Part shown: piece after piece, positions 8,946 to 16,248 of the stretch | Position numbering within the stretch: the stretch's first letter is position 1 | How the letters are laid out: the number at the start of each line of letters is the position of its first letter | Origin: Streptomyces anulatus | GTDB lineage: Bacteria; Actinomycetota; Actinomycetes; Streptomycetales; Streptomycetaceae | Reading direction: 5' to 3' | Length of the DNA: 64,000 nucleotides | Assembly (NCBI RefSeq): GCF_000721175.1 | Contig: NZ_JOEZ01000030.1 | Span: 62,001 to 126,000 of the forward strand | The notes under the pieces: model-generated | What the model was told of the DNA's origin: nothing | The model's input: only the letters and a program-made list of their open reading frames with translations | The model's database searches: none | Made by a program: the position numbers and the translations under genes

Positions 8946-9833
8946 TCATGACCGCTCAGCGGCCCCTCGTACGACAGCGACCGGGCAGTGCGCATGATGC
9001 AGGACCGCCTGGCTGACCGCCCCCAGCATCAGCCCGGCGAACCCACCACGGCCCCGAGCGCCGACCACCAGCAGCTGCGCCGAGCGACTGGCCTCGATCA
9101 GCGCCTCACGGGTCTGGCTGCGCAGAGCCCGAGGCTCCACGATCACTCCCGGGTACCGCTCCCGGCGCCCAGCCAGCACCTCGGCCACCAGCCGCTCCTC
9201 CGCCTCGGCGAGTTCTGTCGACGGGTCCACATAGGTGTCTGCGCCCTCGTGCATTTCGGAAGGGGGCGCACTCCACAGGGTCCAGGCATGAATCGCCCTC
9301 AGCGGCGCTCCACGCAGCGCGGCCTCCGCGAAGGCGAACTCGATCGCCTGCTCGCCCGCGGCGGAGCCGTCCACGCCCACCACGACCGGCCCCTTCTCGT
9401 CGCCCCCCTCACGCACGACCAGAACCGGACACTGGCCGTGCGCGGCAAGATGCACCGCCGTCGAGCCGATCAGCAGCCCGACGAACCCGCCCATGCCCCG
9501 CGACCCGACGACCACGAGATCCGCAGCCCGCGACTGCGCCTCCAGCACCGTCAACGGCTCACCGGTCACCACCGCGTGCGAGACATCCACCCCCGGCGCC
9601 GCACTCCTGGCCCGCGCCACCGCCTCAGCCACCAGGCGCTCGACCATGTCGCGCAGCCCGCCCTCCGGCGGGCCCAGCGGCGACGGAGTCAGCGGCACAT
9701 GCATCGCGGGCCACAAGAACGCGTGCACCACGCGCAGCCCGGCACCGCGCCACCGTGCCTCGCGCGCCGCAGCCTCCACCGCCGCGAGGCTCGACGCGGA
9801 CCCGTCCACGCCCACGACCACCAGACCGCTCAT
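8946..9833 (-). CDS. Two-domain universal stress protein
   Basis: A 295-residue tandem UspA protein. Each half starts with a VVVGVDGS strand and ends with the ATP-binding Gly motif: VVGSRGMGGFVGLLIGST in the first and VVGARGRGGFAGLMLGAVS in the second, followed by HCPVLVV/HCPVAVV. ATP-binding Usp proteins of this kind help actinobacteria survive hypoxia and slow growth. The ATG at 9833 places GGAG just upstream and starts one residue before the first strand; an upstream GTG adds eight unlikely residues. No clear GGGnC-N4-GnCCC box was seen before it. Confidence 0.9.
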   Translation of the reverse strand: MSGLVVVGVDGSASSLAAVEAAAREARWRGAGLRVVHAFLWPAMHVPLTPSPLGPPEGGLRDMVERLVAEAVARARSAAPGVDVSHAVVTGEPLTVLEAQSRAADLVVVGSRGMGGFVGLLIGSTAVHLAAHGQCPVLVVREGGDEKGPVVVGVDGSAAGEQAIEFAFAEAALRGAPLRAIHAWTLWSAPPSEMHEGADTYVDPSTELAEAEERLVAEVLAGRRERYPGVIVEPRALRSQTREALIEASRSAQLLVVGARGRGGFAGLMLGAVSQAVLHHAHCPVAVVRGAAERS

Positions 9834-10037
9834 CCCGACTCCTCGACACCGACGCACCTTCGTCTCCCAGCGTCCCCCAGAAGCCTCACTGCTGCCAGGG
9901 GACCGTCCCTGCCGCTCCGTCGCCTCGCACCGAGGCCGGAGCCGGGTGGCGTTCCCCTACAGAGGACCCGACCGGTTCGTGGGCACCACCCGACCATTCG
10001 GGATAAATGTGGTAGATAGACGAAATGGTCATGATGA

Positions 10038-10172
10038 CTGTTGTTCGTGCGGGGCAACGAGGACGTGGCCGATTCACCGGTCTGCGTCTGCTTCCTCGGA
10101 TCGGTCGGTCAGGATCTCGTCCACCACGCGAACCGCCCGGTCGTCGTATGTGGATCCGATGCCTCAGGGTGA
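10038..10172 (+). pseudogene. C-terminal remnant of a universal stress protein
   Basis: One frame in the 465-bp spacer 9834-10298 encodes LGSVGQDLVHHANRPVVV followed by a short tail and a stop. This is the end of a Usp domain, just after its Gly loop. The upstream part of the domain is absent and the frame is blocked at 10035-10037. It is probably debris from a lost member of the Usp array. The rest of the spacer contains a short AT-rich tract near 10000-10040 that may carry a promoter, and no other gene. Confidence 0.55.
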
Positions 10173-10298
10173 GGATTCCGGAGCGCCCGGACGAGAAGGC
10201 GGTTCCACCCGCGACGCGCATCACGGGCTGAGCGCCCATGAGGTCGTGCTGCCCTGCCACCCTCCAGCCGCCCGAACCCTCAACACCTGGAAGCCGCC

Positions 10299-10934
10299 AT
10301 GAGCAATCTCGCACTCGCCCTCATCGCCCTGGGAACCTGGATCGCCATCGGCCTCGCCACCGCCTGGTGGATGGCCCGCAAGGGCTTCCGCCACTGGGGA
10401 TGGCCGCTCATGGGGATCGTCTTCGGGCCGATCCTGACCCTCGCCGCCGGCGAGCGTACCCGACTGCACCGCCTCGGACCGCTCGCCCGGACAGAAGTCG
10501 GTCCGCCCGGCCCGGGCGGCCTGCGAGTACTGGTGGGCGTGGACGGCTCCCCGCAATCCCTGGCCGCGCTGGACCAGGCCGCTGACCTCCTGGGGCCGTA
10601 CGCGCAGGCCCTCGTCGCCGTCGAGGTGGTCGGCTACGACGCGGCCGACAGCGAAACGGACCCGAGCATCACCACGGCGAAAAACCACCTGCGGGCCGTC
10701 ACCGAGCGCACCGCCGGGCGGGTGACGCACTGCGACATCATCTCCGGGCCACCCGCGCAGGCGCTGATGGCCTACGCCAAGGAACAGGACATCGACCTCA
10801 TCGTCGTCGGCACACACGGACGCGGCCTGTCACGCCGCCTACTCGGCAACGTCGCCCAGCAACTGGTGCGTCAACAGAGCGTGCCGGTTCTCGTCATCGG
10901 CGAGCAGCGTACATCCCCCGATGAAGCCGTGTAG
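10299..10934 (+). CDS. Membrane-anchored universal stress protein
   Basis: A 211-residue protein of unusual layout. Residues about 5-25 (LALALIALGTWIAIGLATAW) form a transmembrane helix, and a second hydrophobic stretch follows near 33-50. A single Usp domain runs from LRVLVGVDGS (about residue 75) to the ATP-loop VVGTHGRGLSRRLLGN and VPVLVIGE. The cytoplasmic Usp domain would thus be tethered to the inner membrane. The neighbouring Usp genes lack such an anchor. It may link nucleotide or energy sensing to a membrane partner; this is inference. Confidence 0.85.
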   Translation: MSNLALALIALGTWIAIGLATAWWMARKGFRHWGWPLMGIVFGPILTLAAGERTRLHRLGPLARTEVGPPGPGGLRVLVGVDGSPQSLAALDQAADLLGPYAQALVAVEVVGYDAADSETDPSITTAKNHLRAVTERTAGRVTHCDIISGPPAQALMAYAKEQDIDLIVVGTHGRGLSRRLLGNVAQQLVRQQSVPVLVIGEQRTSPDEAV

Positions 10935-11014
10935 AAAGCGCACTCCCTGGAAGGTTCTCGGCGTACGAGCGACCCAGGCGTGACAGGCCGGGCCAGGCCA
11001 CCGCGGCATTCGCG

Positions 11015-11866
11015 TCACACCGTGGCCAGCGGCGACCGTGCCAGCAAGATGATGCCCGTCACGGCCGCCGCCGCTCCCAGCATCTGCACGGTCAGTGCCC
11101 CGCCGGTGAGTGCGAGCTGCTCGCCGAAGACGACGATGCCGATCGCGACGGCGCCGATCGGCTCCAGGGTGTCGATGATCGGCAGACTGACAGCCAGAGA
11201 GCCGGCCTGGAAGGCGCTCTGGGACAGAACCAGGCTCGTCACCCCGACGGTGATCAGCGCGTATGGTTCCCAGTGCAGGAGTACTTCGAGGCCGTCGGCC
11301 CGGAACCGGCCGGCCGTGCTCTTGGCCAAGCCGTCGAGAAGCGCCAGCATCAGTGCCGCGCAGACCGCGTATGCGGCTGTCCGTACCCATCCAGGGCGCC
11401 TGGCTCCCATCGGCGCCAGCAGGGCCACGGCACCGACGATCACCGCGAACGCGGGGACCCAGTCGTGGAGCGCAGGGAGCGTAACGCCGGCAGAGAGCGG
11501 CAGCACCGCCAGGAACACCGCCACGCCTCCCGCCGTGCAGGCCATTCCCGTCTTCTCCCAACGGGTCAGTCGCTCCGCGCGCCGCAGAGCCAGGAACGGC
11601 AGCGCGAACAGGAGATCGGTTGCCGCGAGCGGAAGGACCAGGGCCAGCGGGCCGTACGCGAGCGCGAGTCCGAGGAAGGCGAAGGAGGAGACGGAGAGCC
11701 CCAGCCCCGCCAGCCATCTGGGCCGACGGGCCAGGTCGAGCAGGAGCCGCAGCCTCATCGACTCCTGTACGGACGCCTGCCGCGCCGCTTCGTGCTGCAG
11801 CACCGACCCGATACCGAAACATACGGCGGCCATCAGGGCACTCGGCACCGCGATCACGATGTTCAC
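11015..11866 (-). CDS. DMT-superfamily (EamA/NIPA-like) membrane transporter
   Basis: A 283-residue protein with about nine or ten hydrophobic helices and two internally similar halves. The first segment MNIVIAVPSALMAAVCFGIG and the motif LDGLAKSTAG before the second half are typical of actinobacterial DMT proteins related to the NIPA group. The start is a GTG with no strong ribosome site. It sits between two Usp genes. Substrate cannot be deduced; metabolite efflux or divalent cation transport are both possible. A second member of the superfamily is found at 50709-51602. Confidence 0.75.
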   Translation of the reverse strand: MNIVIAVPSALMAAVCFGIGSVLQHEAARQASVQESMRLRLLLDLARRPRWLAGLGLSVSSFAFLGLALAYGPLALVLPLAATDLLFALPFLALRRAERLTRWEKTGMACTAGGVAVFLAVLPLSAGVTLPALHDWVPAFAVIVGAVALLAPMGARRPGWVRTAAYAVCAALMLALLDGLAKSTAGRFRADGLEVLLHWEPYALITVGVTSLVLSQSAFQAGSLAVSLPIIDTLEPIGAVAIGIVVFGEQLALTGGALTVQMLGAAAAVTGIILLARSPLATV

Positions 11867-12016
11867 TGGTCAAGGAGCCTTGCCGCCACGGGACGGACCA
11901 CGTCTGAGGCACGAGAGAACGGTCTGGGCAGGCCCGTCAGGCACGCGAGCACGCCGGATGTCGCCAGGGTCCGCGCGACGGACTCTGACGCGGGCATGGT
12001 CCGGGCTGCGAAGGTG

Positions 12017-12895
12017 TCATTCATGCGCGATGACGGCGACGGGCGCCGGACAGTGGTGGATCAGGGCATGGGTGACGGATCCGATGTGTGCGCCCAGAGG
12101 TCCTTTGCGTACCCGTCGGCCGACCACCACGAGGTCCGCGGCCGCCGCGGCCTGCAGGAGTAGTCGAGCCGGCCCGCCGATGGGCGACTGTTCGGCGACC
12201 TCCACGGAAGGGAACCTCTGCCGCCATGGTTTCAGGGCTTCCGTAAGGCGCCGCGCGAGGCTGGGGCCCATTTCCCGCTCGGCCGCGATGAGCGCCGAGG
12301 CGTCGCGGACCACGGGCATGATCGACCACCCGTACAGGACCAGGACACGGTCGCCACGGAGTGAGGCTTCCTGGAAGGCGAAGTCGAGGAGCGGGGCGAA
12401 GAACTGGTCGAGGTCCACGCCGACGACCACGTCGCGCGCCGGGCCGGCCGGGACAGCGCCGTCCGCTGCGTCCGGCCGCTCCCGTGCCCGTACGAGCACG
12501 ACCGGGTGCTCGGTGACGCTGATCGTCGCCATGCCGACCGACCCGAGGAGGAACCCCCTCAACACGCCCAGACCGCGAGAGCCGAGTACCAGGAGACCGG
12601 CCTCGGCCGCCTCGTCGGCCAGGACCTCGGAGGGCTGCCCGGATCGCCGACGACTCTCGGTCTCCAGAGAAGGGTGCTCGCGCCGCACCGCTTCCGCGGC
12701 CTCGGCCAGCAGATCGTCGGCCCAGTGGCTCCGCGCTTCGAGGCTGCCGGACCGCGCGGTCGCCGGGCCCTGCGACTGATCCGCGTAGACGATCCGCAGG
12801 TTCACTTCGCGCAGTACCGCCTCCCCGGCGGCCCATACGGCCGCCGCGACGGCCGCCGGCGACCCGTCCACACCGGCAGTCACAGGACGGGACAT
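12017..12895 (-). CDS. Two-domain universal stress protein
   Basis: A 292-residue tandem Usp protein. The first domain runs from PVTAGVDGS to VLGSRGLGVLRGFLLGSVG and HPVVLVR. The second begins VVVGVDLDQF and ends VVGRRVRKGPLGAHIGSVT with CPAPVAVI. The second domain's Gly loop has Arg/Lys in place of the usual small residues (GRRVRKG), so nucleotide binding there may be lost. The ATG at 12895 is preferred over the GTG at 12901 because AAGGGA lies eight bases away. A near-consensus DosR-like box sits about 45 bp upstream. This is the third Usp gene in 4 kb. Confidence 0.88.
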   Translation of the reverse strand: MSRPVTAGVDGSPAAVAAAVWAAGEAVLREVNLRIVYADQSQGPATARSGSLEARSHWADDLLAEAAEAVRREHPSLETESRRRSGQPSEVLADEAAEAGLLVLGSRGLGVLRGFLLGSVGMATISVTEHPVVLVRARERPDAADGAVPAGPARDVVVGVDLDQFFAPLLDFAFQEASLRGDRVLVLYGWSIMPVVRDASALIAAEREMGPSLARRLTEALKPWRQRFPSVEVAEQSPIGGPARLLLQAAAAADLVVVGRRVRKGPLGAHIGSVTHALIHHCPAPVAVIAHE

Positions 12896-12939
12896 GCTCA
12901 CGTTCCCTTCTGGCGACGGAGGGCTCCTCGCCGGACTGC

Positions 12940-12953
12940 GGGCCTGAGGTCAC
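12940..12953. promoter_or_regulatory. Near-consensus DosR-like box before the Usp gene
   Basis: GGGCCTGAGGTCAC matches GGGnC-N4-GnCCC in all but one defined position and lies about 45 bp before the Usp start, a position suited to activation. Confidence 0.3.
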
Positions 12954-13306
12954 GCGGAGTGGCTCCGTACTGCGACGGGTGAGGCGACTTTCCTCAGCCA
13001 CTTTCCGCACATCGAGGTGATCTTGAGCACCCGTTCGGGCTCGGGACGATCGACACGCACCTCCCCGCCCCGCAGCCCCGGCACACGAGGTGGGGCAGAA
13101 CCCCGTACGACCACGATGAAGGATCGTGGCGCGCTGCGCGCGCTGGGCGTGCCGAGAAGGACCCCCTGCGGGGCGGATGGGGTTGCGGGTGGGACGGAAG
13201 GCTACGTGCTCCTGTCTCATCCCAGGGTGTCCGGTCCTCGCGGTCGTGGGCTTCCGTCGTCATCGCCGTGCGCCTGGGCGCATTCGATCCGGCGCGGTAC
13301 GCAGCT
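12954..13306. other. Non-coding spacer between the Usp and FUSC genes
   Basis: This 353-bp stretch has no reading frame with convincing codon bias or family motifs on either strand. It probably contains the upstream part of the Usp promoter and the 3' flank of the FUSC gene. No strong terminator hairpin was found. Confidence 0.5.
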
Positions 13307-14812
13307 TCAGGCGTTGGTCGACGCCGTGTAAGGAGCGTGGCTCAGCGGGCTGACGAGTTCGGCGAGGGCACGTTCCAGGTCGTGGAGGTGTGCAAGGGCA
13401 GGGTCTGCCGCAGTGGAGTGATTCGCATGGACGGGCGCTGTGGGGATCGCGCCGGGGCGGGGCGCGGTGAGGATCTCGACTGCGGACTCGACCCGCCAGC
13501 AGGCAGCCGCGAGGCGGGCGTCGTGCGAGGCGTCGGGGTCGGCGGCGACAACGGCCAGGCTGCGGACCTCGCGGGCGCAGTCGTCGAGCAGGGCCAAGAC
13601 CTTGCGGGCGCGCGCTTTGCGGGCCCGAAGTGGGTTGAGTGGGTGGACCAGGGGCGCGAGGGAGAGCCGTACCCGCCCCAGCAGAAGTTCGAGCTCGGCG
13701 ATGTGGGGCTCGGGGTCGGCGTCCGGGGCGCCGGCAAGACGCGCAGCGGCCTGGGCGGTGCACGCGTGGACACAACTCAGTGCGCGCTGGATCCAGGAAT
13801 GGGTCGTCGCGTGCGTGGTGACGGGAAGTACCACCAGCACCGCGAGGGCGGCTCCGAGCGCCCCGACTCCGGTTTCCGTCAGCCGCAGCACGAGCAGTCC
13901 GGGGTTCAGGACTCCGAGCAGTCCGTAGAGGAGGGAGACCATCAACGTGACGGCGAAGATCATCCAGGAGTACGACACCGCGGCCGTGTAGAAGATCCCG
14001 AAGACGCACACCGCCACCAGGATCATCGTGCCCGTGAGGTTGCCCTGGATGGGAATCGCGATGAGCAGTCCGGCGGGAATTCCCAGGACGGTGCCCAGAA
14101 CGCGGCGGAAGCCGCGCACGAGGGTCTCACCGCGCGACGTGGTGTTCACGAAGATCCACCAGGCCGTGCCCACCGCCCAGTACCAGCGGTCCTGCGACAG
14201 CACCTGCCCCACCCCCAGAGCGAACGCGCACGCCACAGTCGCCTGTATCGCTTGGCGGGTCGTCACACGCTCCAGACCCCGCCCTCCCGCCGGAGGAGGC
14301 ACAACCGCGGGCGGATAGTGGCGCTCGAAATGCCACAGCCCGAAACGGACCGCCGAGGAGACCAGGAGGGCAAGGACGACAGCAGTGAGGAGCTCGGGCA
14401 GTTGGGTGAGAGTGGCGTGCAGGAACTGGGCGGTGAAGAACATCATGAAGGCGAAGATCCCCAGCGCGTTCCCGCGCGGCCCCCATCGCCGCGCGAAGAC
14501 TCCCGCACCGATCACTGCCAGGAAAGCGAGGTCCCGGACCAGGGGAACATCGTGCAGTCCGCTCGCGAGCGCAAGTACCGGGAATCCGACCGCCGGCAAC
14601 AGGGCGGTGGTCAGGACCTGAGCGCGGATGTCCGCGTCCGTGACCGTGAACAGGGCCAGAAGAGCGGCCAGGCCGCCCGTGATGGCAGCGACCAGCGAGT
14701 GCCCGGTCACCGCACACGCGGCCACCGCCCCGCCGACCCCCACGACGGAGCGCGCGGCACTACGCAATCGCAGTCGACCCGGATCCGGTGCTACGAGCAA
14801 CCTCTTCAACAC
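13307..14812 (-). CDS. FUSC-family inner-membrane protein (aromatic acid exporter-like)
   Basis: A 501-residue protein with two blocks of hydrophobic helices (residues about 25-165 and 205-345), each ahead of a soluble part, as in FUSC/ArAE proteins. The second block has AVGTAWWIFVNTTSRG with GFRRVLGTVLGIPAG, the conserved FUSC core. The C-terminal third is soluble and helical. Relatives export aromatic acids or other small amphipathic compounds. The GTG at 14812 has GGAGGG five bases upstream, and the same residues VLKRLLVAPDPGR begin the truncated copy upstream, which supports this start. It is likely transcribed from the promoter at 15172-15200 through that copy. Confidence 0.8.
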   Translation of the reverse strand: MLKRLLVAPDPGRLRLRSAARSVVGVGGAVAACAVTGHSLVAAITGGLAALLALFTVTDADIRAQVLTTALLPAVGFPVLALASGLHDVPLVRDLAFLAVIGAGVFARRWGPRGNALGIFAFMMFFTAQFLHATLTQLPELLTAVVLALLVSSAVRFGLWHFERHYPPAVVPPPAGGRGLERVTTRQAIQATVACAFALGVGQVLSQDRWYWAVGTAWWIFVNTTSRGETLVRGFRRVLGTVLGIPAGLLIAIPIQGNLTGTMILVAVCVFGIFYTAAVSYSWMIFAVTLMVSLLYGLLGVLNPGLLVLRLTETGVGALGAALAVLVVLPVTTHATTHSWIQRALSCVHACTAQAAARLAGAPDADPEPHIAELELLLGRVRLSLAPLVHPLNPLRARKARARKVLALLDDCAREVRSLAVVAADPDASHDARLAAACWRVESAVEILTAPRPGAIPTAPVHANHSTAADPALAHLHDLERALAELVSPLSHAPYTASTNA

Positions 14813-14861
14813 GACTTCCCTCCGAAGACCGAAACGACCAACTCGCAAAGCTGACGCATAG

Positions 14862-15056
14862 TCAGGAAAGTCGGCAACGGGTCAGCGCCGGTCCGAGGGC
14901 GAGCAGTGCCGCGAGACCGCCCGTGATGGCCGCCACCAGCCAGAGGCCGGCGAGGCCGCACAGCGCGACCGCGAGGCCGATACCGGGAACGGCACGGACG
15001 GCGAAGCGCAGCCGTACCCGCCCCGGGTCCGGCGCCACGAACAGCCTCTTCAGCAC
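14862..15056 (-). pseudogene. Truncated duplicate of the FUSC gene 5' end
   Basis: A 64-codon frame whose product begins MLKRLFVAPDPGR and contains LVAAITGGLAALLAL. It matches the first ~50 residues of the adjacent FUSC protein, then diverges into a short unrelated tail and stops 50 bp before the FUSC start. The ribosome site region is also similar (GGTGGAAGT versus GGAGGGAAGTC). This looks like a tandem duplication with deletion. It could be debris, or a translated one-helix leader whose termination lies close to the FUSC start. Confidence 0.65.
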
Positions 15057-15093
15057 ACTTCCACCCCTTCCGCGTCACCGCGGGACTCGCATG

Positions 15094-15122
15094 AAAAAGG
15101 CGCCGCGGAAGTCCGCAGCGCC
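15094..15122 (-). terminator. Hairpin plus U-tract in the FUSC leader (attenuator candidate)
   Basis: On the minus strand the sequence reads GGCGCTGCGGA, two bases, TCCGCGGCGCC, then TTTTT: an 11-bp stem with one mismatch followed by five T. It sits about 50 bases downstream of the predicted promoter and about 40 bases before the first FUSC-like start codon, so it would stop transcription before the gene. Intrinsic terminators with a U-run are uncommon in Streptomyces. Confidence 0.55.
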
Positions 15123-15171
15123 ATCGACGGATCCATTGCAGCACCTGCCGGGCCCATGGATCAAACCGGGA

Positions 15172-15200
15172 GGATTACTCTGTACCAATGGACCAGTCAA
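15172..15200 (-). promoter_or_regulatory. Sigma-70-type promoter reading into the FUSC leader
   Basis: On the minus strand TTGACT at 15195-15200 and TAATCC at 15172-15177 are separated by 17 bases. Both resemble the HrdB consensus (TTGACn and TAnnnT). It directs transcription leftward through the hairpin at 15094-15122. Confidence 0.5.
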
Positions 15201-15243
15201 GGGGCCGAGAGGTCGGCCATCAGCACGCCAACGGACCATCCAC

Positions 15244-15267
15244 GAGATGAGTACGTGTACTCATCTC
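15244..15267. promoter_or_regulatory. 24-bp palindromic operator
   Basis: Arms GAGATGAGTAC and GTACTCATCTC are perfect over 11 bp around a GT centre. It lies about 100 bp before the small membrane protein gene and 430 bp before an AsnC regulator gene. The pattern is typical of a dimeric repressor site; the ligand protein is not evident, although the nearby AsnC protein is a candidate. Confidence 0.5.
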
Positions 15268-15364
15268 CCCACGGTGCGGGCGGCGCACGATGCCGACATG
15301 GACATGGACATGCGCACGACCGCGCTCCGGGAGGAGCGCGAGTCGCGGAGCGGAGAACCTCCTG

Positions 15365-15616
15365 GTGTTCCTGGCCCTCGCTCCGTTCGACGCTCTCGTG
15401 GGCGGCTACGCCTGGCTCGCGGTGGGCATGGAGGCCTGGGCCGCCGCGCACAGCGGCGCGCAACCCACGCTTCCGGTGGCGGAGCCGGCGGGTAGCGGGG
15501 GTGTGCTGGCGGCTGTGGGACCGGCCCTGTGCTGGGGCCGGTTCCGGGGCGCCGCCGTGACCCGGTTCGTCCTGACGGCCGTGCTGATGGCCTGGCTGCT
15601 GTCGCTCTACGGGTGA
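15365..15616 (+). CDS. Small hypothetical membrane protein
   Basis: An 83-residue frame with two hydrophobic segments: LALAPFDALVGGYAWLAVGM near the N-terminus and VTRFVLTAVLMAWLLSLYG at the C-terminus. The GTG at 15365 was chosen because GGAG lies about ten bases upstream and the hydrophobic part starts there; an ATG at 15290 would add a Trp/Arg-rich, implausible leader. I do not recognise the family. It sits between the palindrome at 15244 and the AsnC gene, with a 78-bp spacer to the latter. Confidence 0.45.
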   Translation: MFLALAPFDALVGGYAWLAVGMEAWAAAHSGAQPTLPVAEPAGSGGVLAAVGPALCWGRFRGAAVTRFVLTAVLMAWLLSLYG

Positions 15617-15694
15617 CACGCCGGCGCACGGGGTGCGCCCCCGCTGGGTACAGTCGGAGCCGCACCGGACGGCTCGGAAGGAGATCTGCGGATC

Positions 15695-16210
15695 ATGGCG
15701 GTGGACGCTCTCGACACCCGGATCCTGCGCCTGCTGATCGAGCAGCCGCGCACCAGCGTCCGGGAGTACGCGCGCATCCTCGGCGTGGCCCGCGGCACCT
15801 TGCAGGCCCGGCTCGACCGGCTGGAGCGCGACGGCGTGATCACCGGCACCGGACCGACCCTCTCCCCCGCCGCGCTCGGCCATCCCGTGCTCGCCTTCGT
15901 CCACCTGGAGGTCACGCAGGGGCATCTGGTCGAGGTGGGCGACGCCCTGGCGGCTGTGCCCGAGATCATCGAGGCGTTCTCGACGACGGGCGGAGGCGAT
16001 CTGCTGACCCGCGTGGTCGCCCGGGACAACGGGCACCTGGAGGACGTGATCCAGCGGCTGATCCAGCTGCCGGGTGTCGTCAGGACACGGACGGACGTGG
16101 CGCTGCGCGAGCGGGTGGCGCACCGGGTGCTGCCGTTGGTCGAGTCCGTGGGGCGGGCGACCGGGGCCGGCCGGGCCCCGGGACCGGTCAGGGCTGACCG
16201 TCAGGGGTGA
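15695..16210 (+). CDS. Lrp/AsnC-family transcriptional regulator
   Basis: A 171-residue protein. An N-terminal winged helix-turn-helix (LDTRILRLLIEQPRTSVREY, then GVARGTLQARLDRLERDGVI) is followed by the RAM ligand-binding domain (VTQGHLVEVGDALAAVPEI, TGGGDLLTRVVARD, LIQLPGVVRTRT). Members bind amino acids or related metabolites and assemble as octamers. GGAAGGAG is upstream of the ATG. The conserved IVLDEVVS-like tail is replaced by a short Arg/Gly-rich extension. Its targets are unknown; the palindrome at 15244-15267 is a plausible one. Confidence 0.88.
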   Translation: MAVDALDTRILRLLIEQPRTSVREYARILGVARGTLQARLDRLERDGVITGTGPTLSPAALGHPVLAFVHLEVTQGHLVEVGDALAAVPEIIEAFSTTGGGDLLTRVVARDNGHLEDVIQRLIQLPGVVRTRTDVALRERVAHRVLPLVESVGRATGAGRAPGPVRADRQG

Positions 16211-16248
16211 CCGGACCCGTCGGTCCGCGGCTGCGGCATGCTGGGGCC

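Noticed and set aside
8624..8995. Open minus-strand frame of 123 codons
   Set aside because: Third-position G/C is clearly lower than in real genes here, there is no family motif, and it overlaps the end of the Usp gene and the predicted regulatory box.
9897..9910. GGGAC-C-GTCCC palindrome before the Usp gene at 8946
   Set aside because: Symmetric, but the spacer is one base instead of four, so it does not fit the DosR-like layout.
10025..10231. Plus-strand frame of 68 codons beginning MVMMTVV
   Set aside because: Arg/Pro-rich composition typical of a wrong frame; the recognisable Usp remnant is in another frame of the same DNA.
15290..15364. Upstream ATG extension of the small membrane protein
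   Set aside because: The added residues are a Trp/Thr/Arg-rich string unlike a protein N-terminus, and a GTG with a ribosome site lies at the start of the hydrophobic part.
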